Shown piece after piece: positions 1-3,714 of a stretch of DNA of 5,497 nt; position 1 is the stretch's first letter; each line of letters starts with the position of its first letter. The DNA is taken from positions 1-5,497 of the forward strand of contig CABVEG010000133.1 in assembly GCA_902497185.1 (NCBI GenBank), in the 5' to 3' direction. The notes under the pieces were generated by a model. It was not told the origin of the DNA, ran no database searches, and saw nothing but the letters and a program-made list of their open reading frames with translations. This DNA comes from an uncultured Eubacteriales bacterium (lineage in GTDB: Bacteria; Bacillota; Clostridia; Lachnospirales; CAG-274). A program made the translations under genes and the position numbers.

Positions 1-99
1 GATTGCAAACCTGCGGATTAAAGTCTGCGACGCTTTTTGAATTACGGTGTCGCAAAGAAATTCACTATTTCTTGAAAAATTTAGTTTATTAACAGTCTG

Positions 100-129
100 A
101 TATCAGCTAAATTTAGCTGATATTTTTTT
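100..129 (+). terminator. Perfect-palindrome terminator-like hairpin with T tract
   Basis: Positions 100-123 form a perfect inverted repeat: the half-site ATATCAGCTAAA is followed at once by its reverse complement. Seven T residues follow at 123-129. The T tract is only on the plus-strand side, so this reads as a rho-independent terminator for something transcribed rightward from beyond the left edge. A frame open from position 3 stops at 90-92, just before the hairpin, but its CGG and CGC codons are unlike the other genes here, so I do not call it a gene. With no spacer, a few central bases must form the loop, which shortens the usable stem to about ten mostly A-T pairs. Termination is likely but not certain. 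Confidence 0.6.
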
Positions 130-130
130 A

Positions 131-416
131 CATCAAAAAAAGCTATCCTCCTCTACTCAAATTTCAAGGACGATAGCTTATAGCTTCGTGGTACCACCTT
201 AATTTATCTGCATTTCACAATAACAGACCTTATCGAGTACAAACATACTCTAGTGCTGTAATGGGCACACCCATCGTAGCCTATGCAAATATTTGCAGTC
301 GGTACGCAGCTCCAAGACCATTTTCAATAAAGTATTCTGTACCTGATTTCCACCAACACAGGCTCTCTGTAACATATACAGTATTTACTCTTCTTTTCAC
401 AGCTTTTGAATTTTAC
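131..416 (-). promoter_or_regulatory. T-box riboswitch leader, probably responding to tRNA-Met
   Basis: This minus-strand leader senses uncharged tRNA and chooses between terminator and antiterminator. The T-box core lies at 200-186: AAGG, a seven-base bulge UGGUACC, then ACGA. Its partner UCGUCCUU lies at 173-166, giving the two short antiterminator helices. The competing terminator pairs 178-167 with 152-141 (11 of 12 matches) and is followed by a run of T at 141-135. Upstream are Stem I landmarks: the AGTA element near 389-386 and AGAGAGCC at 368-361. The likely specifier after GAA is ATG at 321-319, followed by a purine; TGG at 320-318 is the alternative. The bulge base U193 would pair with a discriminator A, which fits tRNA-Met better than tRNA-Trp (usually G in bacteria). 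T-box identity is near certain; the amino acid is inferred. No start codon with a ribosome binding site follows before position 1. Confidence 0.93.
135..178 (-). terminator. T-box regulated terminator
   Basis: The arms at 178-167 and 152-141 pair over 12 positions with one mismatch, and a T run follows on the minus strand at 141-135. The first arm shares bases 173-166 with the antiterminator, so the two structures are mutually exclusive, as expected for a T-box attenuator. Confidence 0.9.
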
Positions 417-422
417 ACAAAT

Positions 423-451
423 ATAATAACTCAATTAAATAAAATTGTCAA
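423..451 (-). promoter_or_regulatory. Promoter of the T-box leader
   Basis: On the minus strand a perfect -35 box TTGACA (451-446) is followed by a 17-base spacer and TATTAT (428-423). Transcription would start near 416, about 15 bases before the first Stem I landmarks, which fits a normal T-box leader of about 285 bases. The strong promoter suggests the leader is, or recently was, functional. Confidence 0.85.
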
Positions 452-460
452 TGGTTTTAG

Positions 461-489
461 TTGAAGGGGAATAAATTTTATGCTATACT
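461..489 (+). promoter_or_regulatory. Extended -10 promoter of the toxin-antitoxin-like pair
   Basis: TTGAAG (461-466), a 17-base spacer and TATACT (484-489) preceded by TG at 481-482 form an extended -10 promoter. Transcription would start near 496. This decides the downstream start codon: the upstream ATG at 480 lies inside the promoter and would not be in the transcript. The -35 box is nine bases from the -35 box of the divergent T-box promoter. Confidence 0.7.
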
Positions 490-524
490 TTATTTATAAA
501 CACAAAAAATTAAGAGGGAATAAC

Positions 525-836
525 ATGGATATAGAACTAATAAAATCCTTATGTAAAGATGAAACTATTGAAGCAACAGGTCATTTTGCTGAAAGGTGTT
601 TAAAAAGAAATATCACTTATAAAGAAACAAAAGAGGCTATTTTAAAAGGTGAAATCATTGAGGACTATCCAAATGATTATCCATTTCCAAGTTGTTTATT
701 ACTTGGAACAACACTAAAAGAAAAATATCTGCATATAGTTGTAGGCATAGGCAAAAATAAATTATGGTTAATTACTGTTTACGAACCTGATAAAAATGAA
801 TGGGATGAGTCATTAAAATTCAGAAGGGAGAATTAA
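525..836 (+). CDS. DUF4258 family protein, probable toxin of a type II toxin-antitoxin pair
   Basis: A 103-residue protein starting at the ATG at 525, which has AAGAGGGA at 512-519 as ribosome binding site. An in-frame ATG at 480 adds 15 residues but falls in the predicted promoter. The sequence matches the DUF4258 pattern: H20 with R24 and R28 at the start of the domain, GEIIEDY at 42-48, a hydrophobic strand with LLLG at 58-61, H70 before the strand IVVG, TVYEP at 84-88, W93 and a terminal R-R near 100-101. DUF4258 proteins resemble small RelE/BrnT-like RNases and are often encoded beside YgiT-type zinc-finger genes, as here with a two-base gap. Toxicity and RNase activity are inferred from family and context. 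The gene is visibly more AT-rich than its neighbours and favours TTA for leucine, which may mean recent acquisition. Confidence 0.85.
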   Translation: MDIELIKSLCKDETIEATGHFAERCLKRNITYKETKEAILKGEIIEDYPNDYPFPSCLLLGTTLKEKYLHIVVGIGKNKLWLITVYEPDKNEWDESLKFRREN

Positions 837-838
837 TT

Positions 839-1063
839 ATGGAACAATGTTTTTTCTGCAAAGGCAGTATGAAGGACGGATTTACTAATTATATGCTTGA
901 CCTCAACGGTCATTTCATTATTATAAAAAATGTTCCTTGCCACAAATGTTCACAATGCGGTGAGGTTTCCTATAGTGGTGCAACAATGGCTAAAATTGAT
1001 GAAATTGTTGAAATACTAAAAAATACTCTTACAGAAGTTGCTATAGTAGAATTTGCAGCATAA
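839..1063 (+). CDS. YgiT-type (MqsA N-terminal-like) zinc-finger protein, probable antitoxin
   Basis: A 74-residue protein whose ATG lies two bases after the stop of the DUF4258 gene. Its ribosome binding site AAGGGAG (824-830) sits inside the end of that gene, so translation is probably coupled. Two Cys pairs, C4-x-x-C7 and C37-x-x-C40 followed by Gly-Glu, form the expected zinc site; C34 in the segment VPCHKC is also typical of this group. The tail (about 51-73) is a helix plus a short strand. Full-length MqsA antitoxins are about 130 residues and carry a C-terminal helix-turn-helix DNA-binding domain; this protein ends before it. It should therefore bind its partner but probably not act alone as a standard operator-binding repressor. 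This short form is common beside DUF4258 genes. The antitoxin role is inferred. Confidence 0.85.
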   Translation: MEQCFFCKGSMKDGFTNYMLDLNGHFIIIKNVPCHKCSQCGEVSYSGATMAKIDEIVEILKNTLTEVAIVEFAA

Positions 1064-1120
1064 AAAATGGGGCTGTCGCAAATTAGTTTTTTTAGACTAA
1101 TTTACACTCAGCCTCATTTT
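1064..1120. terminator. Two-tier bidirectional terminator hairpin
   Basis: An outer stem pairs 1064-1075 (AAAATGGGGCTG) with 1109-1120 (one G-T wobble). An inner stem pairs 1080-1087 (AAATTAGT) with 1096-1103 perfectly. Between them is an asymmetric internal loop (1076-1079 against 1104-1108). It starts directly after the stop of the zinc-finger gene and ends four bases before the end of convergent ychF. On the minus strand the stem runs into six T residues, so it should end ychF transcription well; the plus-strand side has a weaker T run. Confidence 0.8.
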
Positions 1121-1123
1121 CAT

Positions 1124-2218
1124 TTACACATTAAATCTGAAAAGAATTACATCTCCATCCTTAACAACGTATTCCTTACCTTCACTTCTGTAAACACCTG
1201 CCTCCTTAGCAGCAGTAATTGAGCCAAGCCTTACCAAATCATCATAGGTAACAACCTCAGCCCTTATAAATCCTCTTTCAAAATCAGAGTGAATTTTACC
1301 TGCTGCCTGTGGTGCCTTAGTACCATCAGTAATAGTCCAAGCTCTTACCTCAGTTTCGCCGGCAGTAAGATAGCTTATAAGACCAAGAAGTGAATAACTT
1401 GCATTAATAAGTCTGTCCAGACCGCTTGATTCACAGCCTAAGTCAGCAAGAAATTCCTGCTTTTCATCATTTTCAAGCTCAGCAATTTCTTCTTCTATCT
1501 TAGCGCAAACAACAAATACACCTGAACCTTCTTCCTTAGCAAGCTCTCTTACAGCCTGAACGTGTGGATTAGATGCACCGTCATCAGCTAAATCCTCCTC
1601 TGATACATTGGCAGCATATAAAACAGGCTTTCTGCTTAAAAGAGTAAGACTGTCAGCAAAGGCAGCATCCTCATCATCAAATTCAAGACTTCTGGCATTT
1701 TTGCCCTCCTCAAGAGCCGCCTTAATTTCCTTTAAAACAACAAGCTCCTTAGCCAATGACTTGTCATTCATAGCCTGCTTTTGAGTTTTTGCAATTTTCT
1801 TATCAACTACTTCAAGGTCGGCAAGCATAAGTTCAAGGTTAATTGTTTCAATATCCCTTACAGGGTCAACCTTAGCATCAACGTGAACAATGTTGCTGTC
1901 CTCAAAACATCTTACAACATGAACAATAGCATCAACTTCTCTTATGTGGGACAAAAACTTATTACCTAAACCCTCACCCTGACTTGCACCCTTAACAAGA
2001 CCTGCAATATCCACAAATTCAATAACAGCAGGTGTTACCTTTTGAGTAGTGTACATATCAGCAAGAACATCAAGTCTTTTGTCAGGCACAGGAACAATAC
2101 CCACATTAGGGTCAATGGTACAAAACGGATAGTTTGCAGATTCAGCACCGCCCCCTGCAAGGGAATTAAATAATGTACTCTTACCAACGTTAGGCAAGCC
2201 AACAATACCTAGTTTCAT
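1124..2218 (-). CDS. ychF: YchF/OLA1 family ATPase
   Basis: A complete 364-residue protein, the usual length for the family. It is a TRAFAC-class P-loop protein of the Obg-related group that prefers ATP over GTP and associates with ribosomes; bacterial YchF is linked to stress responses and translation. The P-loop GLPNVGKS is at 7-14, the switch I region NYPFCTIDPNVG at 29-40, and G3 DIAGLVKGAS at 70-79. The G4 position has N-V-S-E (204-207) instead of the GTPase NKxD, which explains the nucleotide preference. The G5-like segment CAKIE is at 238-242. A helical, charged stretch at about 120-180 is the coiled-coil insertion. The C-terminal TGS domain (about 280-363) holds the hallmark GKIHSDFERGFIRAE. 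The start ATG has AAAGGAG ten bases upstream. The gene has its own promoter and probably forms a single-gene unit. Confidence 0.98.
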   Translation of the reverse strand: MKLGIVGLPNVGKSTLFNSLAGGGAESANYPFCTIDPNVGIVPVPDKRLDVLADMYTTQKVTPAVIEFVDIAGLVKGASQGEGLGNKFLSHIREVDAIVHVVRCFEDSNIVHVDAKVDPVRDIETINLELMLADLEVVDKKIAKTQKQAMNDKSLAKELVVLKEIKAALEEGKNARSLEFDDEDAAFADSLTLLSRKPVLYAANVSEEDLADDGASNPHVQAVRELAKEEGSGVFVVCAKIEEEIAELENDEKQEFLADLGCESSGLDRLINASYSLLGLISYLTAGETEVRAWTITDGTKAPQAAGKIHSDFERGFIRAEVVTYDDLVRLGSITAAKEAGVYRSEGKEYVVKDGDVILFRFNV

Positions 2219-2241
2219 AATAAAATTTCTCCTTTGTTTAC

Positions 2242-2271
2242 ATTATATCTATACATTAAAATAGACGGCAA
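2242..2271 (-). promoter_or_regulatory. Predicted ychF promoter
   Basis: A consensus -10 box TATAAT lies at 2247-2242. With an 18-base spacer, TTGCCG at 2271-2266 is a four-of-six match to the -35 box. It sits 24 bases before the ychF start codon. The -35 box falls in the loop and one arm of the upstream terminator hairpin. Confidence 0.6.
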
Positions 2272-2287
2272 GAAAAACCGTCTATTT
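2259..2287 (-). terminator. Terminator of the small membrane protein gene
   Basis: A perfect ten-base stem pairs 2287-2278 with 2268-2259 (AAATAGACGG and its complement) around a nine-base loop. On the minus strand it continues into a short run of four T. It begins 15 bases after the stop of the 60-residue gene. The short T run suggests incomplete termination, with some readthrough into ychF. Confidence 0.7.
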
Positions 2288-2301
2288 CATAATTTGCAAA
2301 A

Positions 2302-2484
2302 TTAATCTCTGTTAGCAACAGCACCGGTAAGTAATCCTAAAAGAAATACTAAGAATGCTACACCCAATGTACAAACAGCTAACTTTGGCTTATCCTCTTC
2401 AGGAATAAATGTACCCTTTAAAACGTGTGCCTTTGCTTCCTCGGCAGCCGCACGATAATGCTTTCTTGGTCTTGCATATCTCAT
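2302..2484 (-). CDS. Small single-span membrane protein of unknown function
   Basis: A 60-residue protein that I do not recognise. The ribosome binding site AGGAGG lies eight bases before the ATG, and a TATAAT promoter lies upstream, so it is very probably expressed. The N-terminal third is strongly basic (R2, R5, R7, K8, R11) and contains an Ala-rich amphipathic stretch (12-20). A short acidic segment E29-E30-D31 follows. Residues 34-55 are a hydrophobic Leu/Val/Gly-rich transmembrane helix containing C38, and the protein ends with a short polar tail N-R-D. The positive-inside rule predicts the N-terminus in the cytoplasm. There is no signal-peptidase site, so it should stay anchored. It is followed by its own terminator and then ychF, and is divergent from the NUDIX gene. 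Neither position assigns a function. Confidence 0.8.
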   Translation of the reverse strand: MRYARPRKHYRAAAEEAKAHVLKGTFIPEEDKPKLAVCTLGVAFLVFLLGLLTGAVANRD

Positions 2485-2528
2485 ATAAATTACCTCCTAC
2501 TATTTTAATTACGTTTTCCTGTTTTATA

Positions 2529-2557
2529 ATTATACCACATTTAGCTAAATTATAAAA
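2529..2557 (-). promoter_or_regulatory. Predicted promoter of the small membrane protein gene
   Basis: A perfect TATAAT lies at 2534-2529, about 45 bases before the start codon. The hexamer 17 bases upstream (TTTTAT, 2557-2552) is a poor -35 box. The spacer contains the perfect 12-base palindrome ATTTAGCTAAAT (2539-2550), which could be an operator. The weak -35 box would fit a promoter that needs an activator, but this is inference. Confidence 0.55.
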
Positions 2558-2575
2558 GAGAAATTTTTATTAATA

Positions 2576-2604
2576 TTGCTAAATATTGGATATTGGTGTA
2601 TACT
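2576..2604 (+). promoter_or_regulatory. Predicted promoter of the NUDIX hydrolase gene
   Basis: TTGCTA (2576-2581), a 17-base spacer and TATACT (2599-2604) give a reasonable housekeeping promoter, each box close to consensus. Transcription would start near 2611, leaving a short leader of about 28 bases with the ribosome binding site. Confidence 0.65.
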
Positions 2605-2638
2605 AAGAAAAAATATATTAATTTTGGAGGTGTTGTGA

Positions 2639-3175
2639 TTGAGTTATGAAGTAAAAAGCAGTGAGGTTGTATATAAAGGCAGAGTTTTTAACCTTGAAAA
2701 AGACGTAATAACACTGCCTGACGGAAGAGAGGCAACAAGAGAAACCATAAGACACGGTGGTGCTGCCGCTATGATTCCCATTGACAATGATGGAAAAATT
2801 ATTTTTGTAAGACAGTACAGACATTCAGCCAGAAAAGAGGTACTTGAAATACCGGCAGGCACTATAGAAAACGGTGAGGACCCTTATGAATGTGCCATAA
2901 GAGAAATACAGGAAGAAACATCATATAAGGCAGGAAAAATGACATTTTTGCTTAAAATGTATTCTGCAATAGGCTTTTGCAGTGAAGTTATACACATTTA
3001 TGTTGCAGAAAACCTTGAAAAAGGTGAATTTAATCTTGATGATGATGAATTTATTACTACGGAAAGATATACTGTCGATGAAGCTGTAGAAATGATTTAC
3101 AGAAATGAAATTTGTGACAGTAAAACTATTTCCGCTATTTTTGCTTATAAAGATTATTTAAGCAAAAATAGGTAA
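2639..3175 (+). CDS. NUDIX hydrolase, ADP-ribose pyrophosphatase group
   Basis: A 178-residue protein beginning at TTG (2639). GGAGG at 2626-2630 is eight bases upstream. The nearby GTG at 2635 and ATG at 2646 are in other frames, and the GTG frame stops within five codons, so TTG is the only good start. The N-terminal strand region with VYKGRVF (11-17) and the segment RHGGAAAMIP (38-47) are typical of bacterial ADP-ribose pyrophosphatases, which split ADP-ribose into AMP and ribose 5-phosphate and act as dimers. The Nudix box covers 74-96, with G74, E80, R88, E89, E92 and E93 in place for metal binding; the usual Gly near its end is S95. The proline often found about 16 residues after the box in ADP-ribose enzymes is replaced: the motif here is S-A-I-G-F (109-113). 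The substrate could therefore be a related nucleoside diphosphate sugar. Confidence 0.93.
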   Translation: MSYEVKSSEVVYKGRVFNLEKDVITLPDGREATRETIRHGGAAAMIPIDNDGKIIFVRQYRHSARKEVLEIPAGTIENGEDPYECAIREIQEETSYKAGKMTFLLKMYSAIGFCSEVIHIYVAENLEKGEFNLDDDEFITTERYTVDEAVEMIYRNEICDSKTISAIFAYKDYLSKNR

Positions 3176-3182
3176 ATTAAAA

Positions 3183-3204
3183 GGGCACACATTTTTGTGT
3201 GCCC
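3183..3204. terminator. Strong hairpin between convergent NUDIX and HIT genes
   Basis: GGGCACAC (3183-3190) and its complement GTGTGCCC (3197-3204) form a perfect eight-base, GC-rich stem with a six-base loop. On the minus strand it is followed by TTTT then AATTT, so it works best as the terminator of the asnB-HIT unit. On the plus strand the hairpin is followed by A residues, and a T-rich stretch comes only later, so termination of the NUDIX transcript there is less certain. Confidence 0.75.
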
Positions 3205-3267
3205 CAAAAAATATATTTTATATTTTCATACCAACTTCAATAGCAAAATCCATTGCCATTGCATTCT

Positions 3268-3675
3268 TTAAAGATTTTTCTTAATATCTTCACCAATCTG
3301 TTTGATTCTATCCTCTTCAGCATTAAAGCTGCCAAAATGAATATTAACAAGGTCCCCTGCAAGTCTTGGTAAAATATGAATATGGAAATGGAACACAGTC
3401 TGACCTGCCATTTCACCATTATTCTGTAATATATTTACACCATCACAAGAAGTTGCTTTCTGAACAGCAGCAGCAACCTTCTTAGCTACAACAAAAGCCT
3501 TAGCAGTCAATTCCTCAGGCATTTCAAAAATATTGGCATAATGATGCTTACAAATAACAAGGCTATGACCAATATTGGCAGGATTAATATCCAATATTAC
3601 TTTAAAATCATCATCTTCATAAACAGTAGTTGATGGAATCTCACCATTAGCAATTTTACAAAATACACAGCTCAT
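3268..3675 (-). CDS. HIT family nucleotide-binding hydrolase (HINT-like)
   Basis: A complete 135-residue protein of usual length for bacterial HIT proteins, which hydrolyse nucleoside phosphoramidates, acyl-adenylates or dinucleoside polyphosphates in the cytoplasm. It opens with C3-x-x-C6 in the classical start CxFCKI, followed by GEIPS (11-15), VYEDDDF (18-24), the D29-P32 region, and GHSLVICKHH (36-45). The signature H96-F-H98-I-H100-I-L carries the active-site histidines, followed by PR. C3 and C6 with a histidine near 44-45 and one near the triad probably make the structural zinc site seen in Hint proteins. AGGAGG lies a few bases before the ATG. It starts 39 bases after the asparagine synthetase stop with no terminator between, so the two are probably co-transcribed. 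HIT enzymes can clear adenylated by-products, and AsnB makes an aspartyl-adenylate, but a functional link is only inference. Confidence 0.95.
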   Translation of the reverse strand: MSCVFCKIANGEIPSTTVYEDDDFKVILDINPANIGHSLVICKHHYANIFEMPEELTAKAFVVAKKVAAAVQKATSCDGVNILQNNGEMAGQTVFHFHIHILPRLAGDLVNIHFGSFNAEEDRIKQIGEDIKKNL

Positions 3676-3714
3676 TTTTGTTTCCTCCTTTTAAATAACC
3701 ATTTAACGTGGTAG

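Noticed and set aside
3..92. Open plus-strand frame from the left edge, ending before the terminator at 100
   Set aside because: Only 29 residues are visible, with no recognisable motif and codons (CGG, CGC, ACG) unlike the other genes. It could be the end of a real gene but cannot be supported from here.
261..464. 67-residue plus-strand frame starting at 261
   Set aside because: It lies antisense across the T-box leader and its promoter, has no ribosome binding site and resembles no family. It is a product of the structured leader.
48..1082. Shared 9-mer TGTCGCAAA at 48-56 and 1074-1082, flanking the T-box and toxin-antitoxin block, considered as element ends
   Set aside because: In 5.5 kb, dozens of 9-base matches are expected by chance. 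The matches do not extend and the positions do not suit target-site duplications.
2573..2595. Three copies of ATATTG in the NUDIX promoter region, considered as an operator
   Set aside because: Spacings of 10 and 7 bases are irregular and the motif is AT-rich in an AT-rich spacer, so chance is sufficient.
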